Source: Trissonchulus latispiculum
Lineage: Eukaryota; Nematoda; Enoplea; Enoplida; Ironidae
DNA: 64,000 bases
Direction: 5' to 3'
Assembly: GCA_030248195.1 (NCBI GenBank)
Contig: JASAND010015492.1
Location: 1-64,000 of the forward strand
Below the pieces are notes generated by a model. The model was given only the letters and a program-made list of their open reading frames with translations. It had not been told where the DNA came from and ran no database searches. Below, piece after piece: positions 1-28,659 of the stretch. Positions within the stretch are counted from its first letter, which is position 1; every line of letters begins with the position of its first letter. A program made the translations under genes and the position numbers.

Positions 1-955
1 ATGCTATTACTAAATAAAAATAAAGTATTAATGGATATCACAAAAGCATATAAATTTACCTGTAGATAAGTGCCAGAGGATATTGAATAATGGATCTAAG
101 CCTATCCAGATTATCAACCACAACCAGAAAATGAATAGCCAAATCAAAATGCGAACTAAATATGAATTAAAATAAAAGTGCAGGCAATGTGATATATATA
201 CTACTTAAAGCAGAAGACTCACTAAAAAAGTTTTTTAAAAAACTAGCGAAAGTAAAGAATTGTGAAAGGTGTACCTTTGTACTTGAAATTTAGTTAATTT
301 TAAAGAAAAAGTTTATAACACAATAAGCGAATAATGGAAATGGGATTTTCAGTGAATAGAGGAAACTTTCATAATTGGTCAAAGTCTTTCGGCCCTAATC
401 CCTCAGGCCCTGACCAATCATGATAGCATAACATTGAGGAATAGGCCTATACTTATTATAGGCCAGGGCGGGATTAGGACCACTATACTCATCATCAGAG
501 AGATCCAGTGCTAAGAAATTGAATTTTTATAAATGCATTTAGAAATAAATTTTTATGTACTGGTTAGGCCAGCCCCTCCGCAGAGGAACCTGAGTATTAC
601 GGTCGAAATCCTACCCGAAGTAATATTAGTATCTGGCGTGTCTGAATTAGCAGTAAAACATTGAGTAGTTACACATGCCAGTAGATGACTGCTTATAGTT
701 TAACAGGACCACAAAGTGAACATAACAATATGTCGGGCGACAGTGCCCATTGGGGGCCTAAGCCCAAGTTACAAGAGGCAAAAGCCCAAGTTACAAAGGG
801 GCCTAAGCCCAAGTTGCAGGAGTTAGTTTGATAGTGCAGAAATTGTTAGTATGCATAATTGGATAATACAAAAACAAAGAAACACCAAGAAATTAGAAAT
901 AAATTAAGTTCATACACATATAGGTTAGTTGATGGACTAGTATATTTTACTAGAA
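1..955. other. AT-rich stretch without a gene
   Basis: No coding sequence is visible. The stretch lies 3' of the Penelope-like reverse transcriptase read on the minus strand, so part of it may be the 3' untranslated portion of that element. It contains a short tandem repeat at 755-820. Confidence 0.5.
755..820. repeat. 22-bp tandem repeat, three units
   Basis: Three consecutive 22-base units occur at 755-776, 777-798 and 799-820. All share the core AAGCCCAAGTT and differ at a few positions. Penelope-like elements often carry short tandem repeats near their ends, so this could belong to the neighbouring element, but no boundary can be proven. Confidence 0.75.
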
Positions 956-2374
956 CTATTTCTGCTTAAATTGACTATTGAACTGCAGTCGACATTCCTT
1001 TACTTGTAGGAATTTATCCATAACAATGGTACTACTATTTGCCGAACTTCTTATCATACTATTAATACTTCTTTTTGAGTACCCCCTATTTTGCAGTTCG
1101 TGTTTAAGTTTGATTAGCGCTGCCAGAAAATCAATAAATTTAGTACAAATGATTCCTATACGTTCAACCTGGCACTTTACTGTATTTACTATTACTCTAG
1201 GAGATATGTATGAACTAGACGCCGGAAATTTATTGATTGCAAATGGGAAATCATCTCTTTTATCATATAGCTTAGTTATAAATACATTGTTTTCAATTTG
1301 TATGCTTAAATCTAAAACATCGGCTGCTTGGCTGCTACTATTAACTTTATTTAATTCCAGTTCTGCAGAATACATATGGGGTTTAATTCTATCAAATATA
1401 TTTTTATCATTTATTAAAGTCATATCATCTATGTATCTAAATGTATTTTCAAGCTCTATATTATCGTTATTATGCTTATTTTTAGTTATGTAATCAAATT
1501 CCATTTGGTGTAAAACTAAATTAGCAATATTAGGTGCAGCGTTACTACCCATAGGAATACCAATTATTTGTCTGAAAACGAAGTTACCACAAGTGAAGTA
1601 TAGGTTGTTCAATAAAAATTTTATATGATTCATAAGAGATACATATGTTAGTGTATTATCTTTTTCCTTGCCATAGCCCCAACGCATTCCCATATACGTT
1701 AGGTGCATGGGATTTCTCATAGTTGAGTATAATAATTTATCCATACACGAGATTATAGTTTCGTGCTTAAGATTTGTATATAATGTGGTAAAGTCATATG
1801 CATTTATTGATGTAGCCATTTTATTATTATTAATTCTATTAATAGTATTAATTATAGATGTGTTATTATCAATTATCCAATATGGATTACACTTACAGGC
1901 TGCCTTTAATGTCCTACCATACCTTTCCCTGCTTATTTTTATTAAAGCTAATGCCTTATCTATAAGTACCGATAAAGGTTTAGTTATAGCGTTTTTACTA
2001 GCAATTATCGTGCGAAACTTTATAGGGCTTTTATGGAATTTAGGTATTAGATAAATGTAAGGTAGGCCCGTCAGAGACTGATCATTTATGTTATGCTCTA
2101 GGTAGTAAGCTTTAATTACACCAATTATATCCTGTTGCGTATCGTTAATACAGCTATAAGTACTGACATTGTTACCATTTATAACTCCTAATTCTTTGAG
2201 GACTAGATATATATAATAACTTTTACATATAATTGCGATGTTTTGGTTAGCTTTATCTACTGGGCAGAATACATATTTATCATGCAAAGTATTTAAGTTA
2301 TGTTTAAAGTCATTGATGTTAATATCATTTATGAATGATCGACCTGAAATTATAGCTTTAAAAACAGTATACGA
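956..2374 (-). CDS. Penelope-like reverse transcriptase, 5'-truncated
   Basis: Open frame of about 470 codons ending in TAG at 956-958. It stays open up to a TAG at 2375-2377 and has no ATG at the upstream end, so the N-terminus is missing. Counting from the TTG at 2287, the visible reverse transcriptase motifs are PKFHK (residues 82-86), YDFTTLYTNL (164-173), GIPMGSNAAPNIANL (243-257) and the catalytic YIDD (285-288). A conserved YDKRDDFPF block (341-349) and a basic tail follow. This order and spelling fit Penelope-like or closely related animal reverse transcriptases, not LINE or LTR types. No GIY-YIG endonuclease domain is present in the open frame. It lies on the same strand as RPB2, starting about 170 bases past the RPB2 stop, so it may be co-transcribed as read-through. 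The reverse transcriptase call is firm; the exact clade is less certain. Confidence 0.75.
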   Translation of the reverse strand, partial: SYTVFKAIISGRSFINDININDFKHNLNTLHDKYVFCPVDKANQNIAIICKSYYIYLVLKELGVINGNNVSTYSCINDTQQDIIGVIKAYYLEHNINDQSLTGLPYIYLIPKFHKSPIKFRTIIASKNAITKPLSVLIDKALALIKISRERYGRTLKAACKCNPYWIIDNNTSIINTINRINNNKMATSINAYDFTTLYTNLKHETIISCMDKLLYSTMRNPMHLTYMGMRWGYGKEKDNTLTYVSLMNHIKFLLNNLYFTCGNFVFRQIIGIPMGSNAAPNIANLVLHQMEFDYITKNKHNNDNIELENTFRYIDDMTLINDKNIFDRIKPHMYSAELELNKVNSSSQAADVLDLSIQIENNVFITKLYDKRDDFPFAINKFPASSSYISPRVIVNTVKCQVERIGIICTKFIDFLAALIKLKHELQNRGYSKRSINSMIRSSANSSTIVMDKFLQVKECRLQFNSQFKQK

Positions 2375-2441
2375 CTAAAGAACTCGCCGAGATACATTTG
2401 AGACGCCCCTAAACCTAGTCGACTGACAACAAAAGCGTCAT

Positions 2442-2447
2442 TTTAAT
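2442..2447 (-). terminator. Candidate polyadenylation signal ATTAAA of RPB2
   Basis: On the minus strand ATTAAA occurs about 100 bases after the RPB2 stop codon and before the Penelope-like frame. ATTAAA is the common variant of the eukaryotic poly(A) signal. Position and motif are the only evidence. Confidence 0.35.
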
Positions 2448-2544
2448 AGAAAAATGTTCGACGACCCACACATGAACATAGTATATATCAGATTACAGTC
2501 ACGTCAGTATAGTTTGCGCAATTTTCCAACAATTTCTTCAATTT

Positions 2545-19147
<16,603 letters not shown>

Positions 19148-19420
19148 TTCTGATTAATTTCTATTGCTCTGCTGCCTAGACAGGTGTATGTGCAATTAAC
19201 AAAAATGCTCAGTAGAAGAAAAATTAATATAAAGAGTGAGTGGTGGGATTTGTTTAGCCAACAGGTGAAAAATCCCACCCTCCTTCTAGACCGTGGGTTC
19301 AAGCATGAGCTCCAAATCATATCAGCAGAAAGAGTATATAAAACTTTCCAACCAATATGAGTAAACATCAAACCCTTTCGTTCACTCCTGCTCATTTCTG
19401 CCATGAAAATTAATGACACC
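19148..19420 (-). promoter_or_regulatory. Presumed 5' UTR and promoter region of RPB2
   Basis: Sequence upstream of the RPB2 ATG. An in-frame TAA sits just before the ATG. I see no convincing TATA box, and an upstream noncoding exon cannot be ruled out. The assignment rests on position only. Confidence 0.35.
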
Positions 19421-19682
19421 TATTTTTTGGTCCAGCCATCTAGAAATTTACCAAAAGTTTGGACCAATGTGGGTTGTCCCTTTTGCTTTTCTGGGTTGGG
19501 CTAGAAAAGTTTTGCAAATCTGCAATTATGGCAAGTCCTCCTCTTTGCACGAAACAAAAATTAAATCATCTGATATATACGCCGTTAGTCTGGCACATTG
19601 CCTTACGTGAACGGGAAAACCCACTTTGGGGAAAAATTTTTTAACAACCCGAAAGGGAAGCATCTACTGGCTATATACGTAC
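19421..19682. repeat. Dispersed repeat, also present inverted at 25.64-25.87 kb
   Basis: Words such as ATTTACCAAAAGTTTGGACC, AAAAGTTTTGCAAATCTGCA, AGTCTGGCACATTGCC and GGGAAAACCCACTTTGGGG are found in the same order, reverse-complemented, at about 25640-25865. This is therefore an interspersed repeat next to the RPB2 promoter, not a gene. Confidence 0.6.
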
Positions 19683-20279
19683 CAGTGGCGCAGCCAGGTC
19701 TTTGTGACGGGGCATGCGGACGTGGGCGTATCAAAGGCAGGGGAGGTTTGGGAGTTTGAATCCCTATTTTCGTCCGACTCCCGCATGATGTTGATTTTTT
19801 TAGTGATCCCCCAACCAGAAAACAAGTACAACAGCAGAACTAAACATTTTTGTGCCTGCGGTTGTTGGCTGATCAATTCTTGAAATTGTTTGCGATTATT
19901 AGCCTTGTTTTGCTATTTTTGCTATGCTTTGTTTTTCTATAGTGATTTTTTCTAAATTTTCGATTCTTGAACGAAACTTTTGCTAAGAGACAAATGGAAA
20001 ATCAAAAGCGATAACTGCATATCATGAAGCATTCCGACGAGTTTCAAAATGAGCCAAAAAATATCTCCCTATCGCTTACAGTTGGTGAGATAAAGTACGA
20101 CCAAAACGCGATTAAAAAAACAATGCAGGAGAAACCTCACCCTACTGTTTTTTGCTTGAAGTGTGCCACAACAATTTTCGATTGTTGTTCCATTCGAATG
20201 AGCTGGTTGTATTTAGTAGAACTACATAAAAATTCCTTTTACAAAAATCCTTTTTAAATTGGTTTTTGAAAATCTCCTA

Positions 20280-23200
20280 GGTGGTGGTATCGCTTTGTGC
20301 AAATTTGACCTTACAGACTCCAATTCATTAAGAAATTTTTGAGTTTTGCCATTATTCTATCAGTCGTGGTCGCCACACCGGATTGGTTGTTATGGCTGGA
20401 AAGAGGGCGCCAAAATGAACATGTTTGCTTTTACAACCTTTGAGCATTCTCTACTGGTTAAGGGGGGGGGTCCATTTTTTGGTCATTTTTTCGACTTTCT
20501 CCGATCTCGCTGATTTTTACATATTTTGTTGTCCAAACGGCATATTTTAACGAGTTTTTAAAATTAAAGTTGTAAGTCAGTCTTACAGTTATTGAGTAAT
20601 TACAGCTCAAAGTTGAGATTTCATGTGTGAAACATAAACATAGGAAATTAGAAAAGTTGTCACTTTTTCACGTGCGACAGAGAAATCTCACGAATGGCAA
20701 AATGGACCCATTCAAGTTTTATATCATAATAATTCCGTGTTTCCGATCTGTGATTTGTAGGAATCAGAATTTTGAATTAGGTCTTTGAAAAATTTTAATG
20801 AATTTTTGAAGTATTAAAATTTGAACTGGTGCGAAATTTTAAATATTTCAAAAATTCATTAAAATTTTTTGAAGATCTAATTTAAGGTGCTGGTTTTCTT
20901 TTGTGCAGTGCTTTTGGGGTGATTTTTTGAAACGCTATATATAACTTTCGCACTTTTGGGAGTTGGAAAGAGCTTTATACATCGTTTTAAAGCTCATTAT
21001 GTGTACAACCACTAGGGATCGGATCCGGCTCCGGCTTCGGCTCCGGCTCCGGCCGGAATTACGACTTCCGGCTCCGGTTAACCGGAGCCGGAGGCAGAGG
21101 TGCCGGAGCCGGAGTTTGTGCCCAGCACCTAACACTGTTGTTCGTATTTAATTTATATTGAACTATGTCGTCAAATTTTACTCCGTTTAAAATAAAAATG
21201 GCAATTTTTCAAAAAATTTCGGGCCATAGGCGCGGGTTTTTGTAATTTCGATTTTATTTCTGACTGCGAAAGTAAGTTAGACACCCAATCTGCGTTTAAT
21301 TATGCGTTTATTTATACTTTATCAAGTTATTATTTATTTATACGTATCCTATTATAAAAATATCGTGAATTCATGCTTTCTTTTCTATTTTGAATATCAT
21401 TGTATATAACATTTGAATTCATTCATAGGTCCTTGCTAACTGCATTACAGTAATATATAAACATGGAATGTTTTAGTCATCTTTACTGTCCATTAGAAGA
21501 GTGAGGTCTCCTCTCCTATGTATTAAAAGTGATTACAGGGATTTTTTATATAGCAAATAAACAAAGCCATCTTAACAACGCACATATGAAAATACAACAG
21601 CACTTAATCCTTAAATATTATTTTTTGTAATGGCCTAAAAATATTGGTCCTTGAAGACTTTCAGCCTAAAGATTGACAATGAAAAAATCCGGCTCCGGCT
21701 CCGGCCGGAGTCAACCTGCCTCCGGCTCCGGCTCCGGCCGGAGCGAAAATCCTTGCTCCGGCCGATCCCTAACAACCACATGAGCTTACGAAACTAGCAA
21801 AATTAGCAAAAAATTAGCAAAAATTTGCTAACACACTGACATCTGACAGGCTGAACATCGACCGAAATTTTTCGAACATCGATTTCTCAAAACTGAAGAA
21901 TCGGCTAACAGTTCTTTATGTGCGACTATATGAAAGACATATGGGCGGAGGGACGTTTTTTCGGATTTGGCTCAGCAGGTCTTAACGGTCGAGAAAATCG
22001 GCCAAATGCACAGTAACATGAAATTTCGCAACTTCACATTGAGTTTTCTTGCTGCTCGATACGTTTTAGCCCAAACCAAGAAAAACGTCCCTCTGCAGAA
22101 GTACGAACGTCGATTCTGCCAAAAATCTCCGGAATCCGTCGAGTGGTTTTTGAGAAATCGATGTTCGAAACAAAATAATCGCAGTTTTGACAAAATGGTT
22201 TTTCGGCCAAATCTCTAGCTAAAGCAATAAAGTCTGGCAAATAGGCATACATAAAATGGGCATTTGCAAGCTGTATCGATTGAGTATAAATAAGCCAACT
22301 TTGTCCTTAACATGTGTCAGTAATTTTGAAAAAACTGATTTCCTCAAAAATGGCCATTTTTTGACCCTCAAAACAGTTTTTTGCTTACACTGACCTAACG
22401 ACTGGAGATAGCGCAAAGGTTGTAAGAGCAAAAATGTTCATTTTCGTGTCCTCTTTCCAGCCATAACAACCAATCCCGTGTCTTGTCTACTTACTGGGAG
22501 CCTAAGGCCAAAAACCAAAACTTTCTTATCTTTTGGCCTAAAAATGCGGGACTGGTACCAGAATCTTAAAGTGCACGGAAATAGGTTATTTCGTAAGTTT
22601 TAGCCATTTACGTAAAGGATTAAAGCCGTATGAGTCAAAAATACCAGAAAGGAAACCAGTACCTCAAAATTCTGATTCCTACAAATCACAATCGGAAACA
22701 TGGAATTAATTTGAGCGGGTTCATTTTGTCATTCGTGAGATTTCTCTGGCGCACGTGAAAAGTGACAGCTTTTCTAACTTCCTATGCTTAACACATGAAA
22801 TCTCAACTTTGAGGTGAAATTCCTCAATATACGTAAGACTTACAACTTTAATTTTAAAAAGTCGAAAAAATTACCAAAAAATGAACTGCCCCCCTAAGTC
22901 ATTATAAGCCAAAAACTACTTTTGGGTCAAAAATGGTCATTTTCGAGAAAATCAGTCTTTCAAAATTATTGCCAAATCTTACACACAATTTTTTCTTCCT
23001 CATACTCAGTCGATACACAGTCTAATTGCACATTTAATTAATGACTATTAGCTGGTATTCACTGATTTAAGCTAGAGATTTGGCCGAAAGAACGTTTTAG
23101 CAAAATTGCGATTATTTTGTTTTGAACATCGATTTCTCAAAAACTACGTTATGGATTCGCGTGATTTTTGGTGGAATGAAAATTCGCTCTATTGCGGAGG

Positions 23201-23631
23201 GACATTTTTCTCGGTTTGAGCTAAAACGTTGGGTTCCAGCTACGAGAAAACTTAATAGAAAGTTACGAAATTTCGTGTCATCGCACATTTGCTGGATTTT
23301 CTGGAGTACTGAGACTTGTTGAGCCAAAACCAAAAAATGTCCTTCGGCCCACATGTCCTTCATCATGGCACAAAAAGAAATTTCGGCTAATTCTACAGTT
23401 TTCAGAAATCGATATTCAAAATTTTTTAAGTCTATATTCATCCTGTCAGATGTCAGTGTGTAAGAAAATTGATGGTTTTGGTAATTTTACTAGTTTCATA
23501 AGCTCATGTGAATGTACAGATTATAAGCTTTAAAACGGTGTATAAAGCTCTTTTCAACTCCAAAAATTGCGAAAGTTACAGCGTTTCAAAAAATCACCAC
23601 AACAGCACTGCACAAAAGGATACCACCACCT
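20280..23631. mobile_element. Nested TIR element with TA-flanked ends
   Basis: Begins GGTGGTGGTATC after TA and ends GATACCACCACCT before TA. The ends resemble AGGTGGTAGTACC of the element at 28840, so it is probably the same superfamily. The interior is a mosaic: a second terminus-like sequence AGGTGCTGGTTTTC at about 20886, blocks repeated in inverted orientation (20.9-22.3 against 22.9-23.6 kb), and a hAT MITE at 21013. No coding frame is credible. Confidence 0.5.
21013..21771. mobile_element. hAT-type MITE rich in CCGGCT, 8-bp target duplication
   Basis: Starts TAGGGATCGGATCCGG and ends CCGGCCGATCCCTA. It is bounded by a perfect ACAACCAC at 21005-21012 and 21772-21779. CCGGCT/AGCCGG arrays sit near both ends (21023-21115 and 21688-21765) around an AT-rich middle. 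The layout parallels the CCCCGG MITEs in RPB2 introns 1 and 2, but with a different GC hexamer. Confidence 0.8.
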
Positions 23632-26115
23632 TAACACGTAAAACATATATACGTAGGCATATACTTTAGAAGTTTTTGAATATTGCTTTTTTGCAGTTAC
23701 GTATACATAATTCAAATTTAATTAGGGAAGACGACGCAAAATTGTTTTCTTCTTGCTCTGCTTTGATGAAATTAACTTTAGTTACGTCCACTCCAAATCC
23801 TGACGGGGCATGCGGCCGCATGCCCCGCATGCCCCCTGGCTGCGCCCCTGATACGTATATACGTATATATAGACTTGTATACTTTATTTTATATATATAT
23901 ATATACGTATATATACGTATATAGATATAGCAAGAATAACAAAAAATCACCAGAAATATATATATTTGCAAAACTTTCCTAGCCTCCCTAACCTAGTCTA
24001 AAGTTACATTGGTTAAAATACTGGGGAAATTTTAGGGTGGCTGGGTTTCCCCGCCACGTTTGGCTATGTGTCAAACCTGTATTTCTCGCAATGATAAACA
24101 CTTGAAGCCAAAAATTTGGACATTTTTGAAAAATTTTGCAAAACTTACCCCCAAAAAATATATACCCAGATTTCGGCTGTTGTTCGCGAATTCGGTGCGA
24201 CTGTCCCCCCTCCTAGTTGAGAGGCCTGGGCTTATTCTAGTTTTCCTGAAACTTTGGGTCTGGGGGGGGTAAATCTTGGCCGACCTCCGAAATGTGATGG
24301 GGGTACCCCCCCAACCCCCGCCCAGAATTCGGACCTCAGAAATTTCGAATGGCCAAAAAATGCAAAATTTTAGAAAAATTTTTCACAAAATGACCATTTT
24401 TCGACCAAATTTAGCTAACTTTTTGGGCCCAAAAATTGTTGGGGGGAGTTCGGGGGGGGGGGGTAGCCAAAAGTGGGGGGAGGGATAGTCCAAAAATCTG
24501 GGGGGGTTAAATTTGGTCGAAAATTTTGGGGAGGCCACCCCCCAACCCCCCCCCTAAGGAAACTATGGAGGCGCCCCCCCCATAAACACACTTCCTCCCC
24601 CCCAAAAATCCCCGCCCCCAAAAAAAGTGGGTGCCGCTTTTGAAAAAAAATCGCTCAGAAGGCCAAATTTTCAAGAATTTTCCGGCTTTGCCGGAGATTT
24701 TTAGTCGATTTTTGCCTATTTAAGCGCTGTTTTGGCACTGAAAATGAACTTTTATGGGGATTACTATAAAAACAGCGCTATTTTTCGCATGTTTTTAGAA
24801 AAATTTTCGCCCCCCCCCTAAGAATGACTCGCCCCCCGAGGGCCCCCCAAAGAGCCCCCGGCACTTAGATACGTATGAAGATGGGGGGACAAAAATTTTG
24901 CCTTGGTCCCCCCTTATGGTTCGAAAAAATTTTTTGTCTCCGATTTGGCTGAGAAGTTGCTCCAAGGGTATAGCCATGGGGGAAAAAACCCACATTTTCG
25001 GATTTTGGCTGGAACTTTTTTATTACAAGGGCTATCTGAGAACTTTATATACCATCGTACTTGGCGTACTTAGAACTTTCTTTTAAGCCTATTTGCACTT
25101 CTGTAGGTTGTACCGTTAGAGCGGTATAATGCAAAAAGTAGCGGGGGGAAAACCCCAAATGGGGGGAAAACAAACCCACCCCTCACAGGTCTTAAAAATT
25201 GTTCTATCGCAATTCTGACACTTCCAGTGTAAAATTCAACCCTTTTTTAGTTAGTATGAACCAAAAAACCCGATCGAAGTAGCTTTTTTCCAGATCTCAG
25301 GTGCCGTTGAAAATGCTGCATCAACTGGCCAGGTTTCATAAAGTTTAACATAAACATAGGGCAATTTTTGAAAAATGCTAAAAATGATGTAATTTGATAA
25401 AACTTATTATTCTATCGTGTAGAGAATAGTTTTTTACGTAGAATTGGCTGTTAAAATCCACAATTGTACCTGTATTGGGTCCTCCAGCAGCGAAATGGCA
25501 CTTTTAAGGTTTTTAGCACCTAGCTAGCCAGGTAAGCAAAATTGTCCGAATCTGACCGCATAGGATGACGCAGCGTGCTCTATAGTACCGTGCTATAGTC
25601 TCTAATTGTTTCCGTGTTGAGTTTTTAAAAAAATTTTCAAAAAAAATTGGGTGGGTTTCCCCCCCCCAAAGTGGGTTTTTCCCCCCGCCACGTTTGGCAA
25701 TGTGCCAGACCAACGGTACAGCGGATCGGTCTAATTTTGGCTGTGCGCAATGAGGAAGAGTTGCCATCATTGCAGATATTTGCAAAACTTTTCTAACCCA
25801 ACCCAGTCAAAAGTTACATAGGTCCAAACTTTTGGTAAATTTTTGGATGGTTGAACCAAAAAGTAGTTGTCATTTTCAAAATGTCATAAAATGAGCAGGA
25901 GTGAACCAAATGACTTGATCTTTGCATACATAGGTTAGAAAGAGTCGCGCTTCCTGCTGCTATGTTTTGGAGCTCATATCTCCAACCCATGACCCAGGAG
26001 GCGGGTGGGTTTCTTCCCCCCAAAAAGGGGGTGGGTTTTTTCACCCCATGGCTATAAATCGAGGTCGCTGATTTCAAAAATCGAATCGATAGATCGATCC
26101 GATCGATCTATCGAT

Positions 26116-26418
26116 CAGTAGAATCGATCGATCAAAATCGATCAAAAAATTTTTTGTCTCCGATTTTCGCGAAAAGTTGCCCTTAGGGTAATTCGGGGGT
26201 GCTGATTCCGAATCTGCAGTCGAAATTTCGTGAAAATCGATCGTTCGACCTTAAAAATCTATTTTCATCGATTTTTCAAAAATTCGTCGATAACTCGATT
26301 TTGGCAGCTCGTATCGAAATTTCGACTGCAGATTCGGAATCAGCACCCCCGAATTACCCTAGGGGCAAGTTTTCGCGAAAATCGGAGACAAAAATTTTTT
26401 GATCGATCGATTCTACTG
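26116..26418. repeat. Long inverted repeat (hairpin), about 105-115 bp arms
   Basis: Left arm 26116-26230 and right arm 26315-26418 are reverse complements with few mismatches and one roughly 10-base indel; the spacer is 84 bases. Paired words include GTGCTGATTCCGAATCTGCA, GTCGAAATTTCG and TTTTCGCGAAAA. The outer ends are GATCGAT-rich. A transcript would form a long double-stranded stem. Confidence 0.85.
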
Positions 26419-26509
26419 AAAAAAGTGGGGGTGGGGGTTCAGAAAAAAAGTAGGGAGGGGGGGTTTGGCGAAAAAAGGGGGAGGGGGGGTCGCGAAACGT
26501 CGATTTGGG

Positions 26510-27410
26510 GGCATAGGTGTAACGGGGATTTGGGGTGGGGGGGCCCCCTTTTTAGACCCCCCAAACCTCCCCCAAAAAATTTTTTCAATTTTTATGCCAA
26601 AAATCGCATTTTCAGCCATTGCTAATGCCGAAAAACATGAAAGCATTAAGTAATTTTGACATTAGACAGTGTTTTTAAACTCGAAAACTTGATTGCCAAC
26701 ATGTTTCTGAGTCCAGAATAAGGTCAATATTGAGTTTAGAAGTCCATAAAACCGTTATAAACGTGTATTTCTCGCGATAATAAACACGTTAAGCCAAGAA
26801 TTTGAACTTTTTTGAAAAATCTTACAAACTTTACCCTAAAAATGCCCAAATTTTGGCCAATTTTCGCGCCTTCGGCCCCCCCCCCCCAGTTGGGGGGGGG
26901 GGCGGGGGCCCCCAAAAATTTCTGGGGGGTTTGGAAAAATGGCTGGGGGGGTTACCCCCCCCCAATCATAGGTGTAACGGGGATTTGGGTTGGGGGGGGC
27001 CCCCTCCCCCCAAAATTTGGGGGCGGGCCCCCTTTTTAGACCTCCCCCAAACCCCCCCCAAGACCCCCCCCCAAACCTCCCCCAAAAATTTTTTCCTATT
27101 TTTATGCCAAAAATCGCATTTTCAGCCATTGCTAATGCGAAAAAACATCCAACCATTAACTAATTTTAACATTAGACAGGGGTTTTAAACTCGAAAACTT
27201 GGTTGCCAACATGTTTCTAACTACAAAATAAGGTCAATATTGAGTCAGAAAGTCCATTAAACTGTTGAAAACGTGTATTTCACGCACTAATGAACACTTT
27301 AAGCCAAAAATTTGAACATTTTTGAAAAATTTTGCAAAATTTACCCTAAAAATACCCGATTTTTGGCCAATTTTTCGCGCCTTCGGCGCGACTACCCCCC
27401 CCCCCCCCCG
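26510..27410. repeat. Two tandem units of a 450-510 bp G-run repeat
   Basis: GCATAGGTGTAACGGGGATT occurs at about 26511 and 26968. Both units continue through TTTTAGAC, TATGCCAAAAATCGCATTTT and CAGCCATTGCTAATGC to CGCGCCTTCGGC. A third copy lies reversed at about 48355-48700. Confidence 0.7.
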
Positions 27411-28659
27411 GGGGGGGGGGGGGGCCGGGGGCCCCCAAAAATTTTTGGGGGTGGTTTGGAAAAATGGCTGGGGGGGGTTACCCCCCCCAAACCTCCCCCC
27501 AATTACACCTATGCCCCCAATTACACCTATGTTTGGGGGGAGGGGTAAGAAAAATTTTCCAGGGGGGGTCGGCGAAAAATTTCGAAAAAAGTCGGTTTTT
27601 CGTTAAAAAACTTGAAAAATTTTCTCAGTTCACAGCTACATATGTTTAACGATTTTTTGCTTAAATAAGCGAATTCTAGCAAATTTTCGCTAATTTTTGG
27701 AATTTTTTGGAAGGGGACCTAAAAATTTAGGTAGGGGTTTGAAAATTTTTAGGGGGGAGGGGTCTGAAAAAATCGATTTGAGGGGAGGGGTAGGAAAAAA
27801 TTTTTAGGGGGGGGTTGGCGACCCCTCCATTTGGGGGGAGGGGTCACCCCCCCCCCCTAACACACCTATGGTTCGTTCGTGCCACCATCAATCGTACACA
27901 TACATGGGCAATGGATGCGACCGTGGCCTATACAGCCAACGAAAATTTTGCGCGGGGGTCAAAAACTTTTCTCAACTTTGTCAAGCGATTACTTCAGCTA
28001 GAAAGCAGCATTCGGGGCAACTAAAAAGGCTCTCGAAGCATTTTTGTGCAAAACACACGTAGAGGCTGTAGCTCAAGTTGAAAATAATTTTTTTATTTCT
28101 TATTGTGTATATATACTAAATTTAAGTATACGAAAAAATGTACGAAGTGTCAGTATACGAAGTGTCATTATACGAAAACGAAATGTAAGTATACCAAATG
28201 TCACTCAGTATACGAAATGTCAGTATATGAAATGTAGGAGAACCCTCCGAACCAGGTGCGGATCCAGGGGGGGGGGGGGAGCGGCATAGGTGTGTTAGGG
28301 GGGGGGGGGAGGTGGGGCACCCCTACCCCCAAATGGCGGCGGGGTCGCAGGACGCAGACCCGCCTCCCCCTCAAAAATTTTTTTCTAATCCTCCCCCCCC
28401 CAAATCGACCTTCTTCGGCCGACCCCCCCCTAAGAATTTCCAACCGCTTCCCTAAATTTTTGCAAATTTTTTGCCAATAATCCGAAAATTTTCAAAAACT
28501 TAGCAAAAATTGCTAAAATTTGCTTAATTATCCTAAAAATCGCTAAAAATTGAGAATTTTTCAGTTATATATTTAACGGAAAACCTATTTTTCGACAACC
28601 CCCCCACCTCAAAAATTTTTCTCATTTATTATTATGTTATTTTATGCTATTATGCTATT

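Larger units (their letters stand above)
19683..23850. mobile_element. Large composite element with hAT-like ends
   Basis: Left end CAGTGGCGCAGCCAGG and right end CCTGGCTGCGCCCCTG are 16-base inverted repeats with one mismatch, and GGGGCATGCGG motifs follow inside both ends. Flanks are ATACGTAC (19675-19682) and ATACGTAT (23851-23858), an 8-base duplication with one mismatch. No transposase frame remains inside. Most of the length is later insertions. Confidence 0.6.
23860..28240. other. Gene-free tract of G/C-run repeats
   Basis: No gene. Long G or C runs alternate with AAAATTTT-rich sequence. Recognisable parts are a partial reversed G-run MITE (about 24610-24830), the inverted copy of the 19.4 kb repeat (25640-25865), a near-palindrome (26116-26418), and two tandem units of a larger repeat (26510-27410). 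Apparent long frames here contain only proline, glycine and lysine stretches from homopolymers and are not genes. Confidence 0.65.

Noticed and set aside
1707..2054. Hydrophobic plus-strand frame of 115 codons
   Set aside because: It is the antisense of the Penelope-like reverse transcriptase.
28256..28280. A hAT end suggested by CAGGTGCGGATCCAGG
   Set aside because: The matching opposite end and a target duplication were not found, so no element could be delimited.
26230..28480. Glycine/proline-rich frames up to 131 codons
   Set aside because: They come from G and C homopolymer runs in repeats and show no domain.
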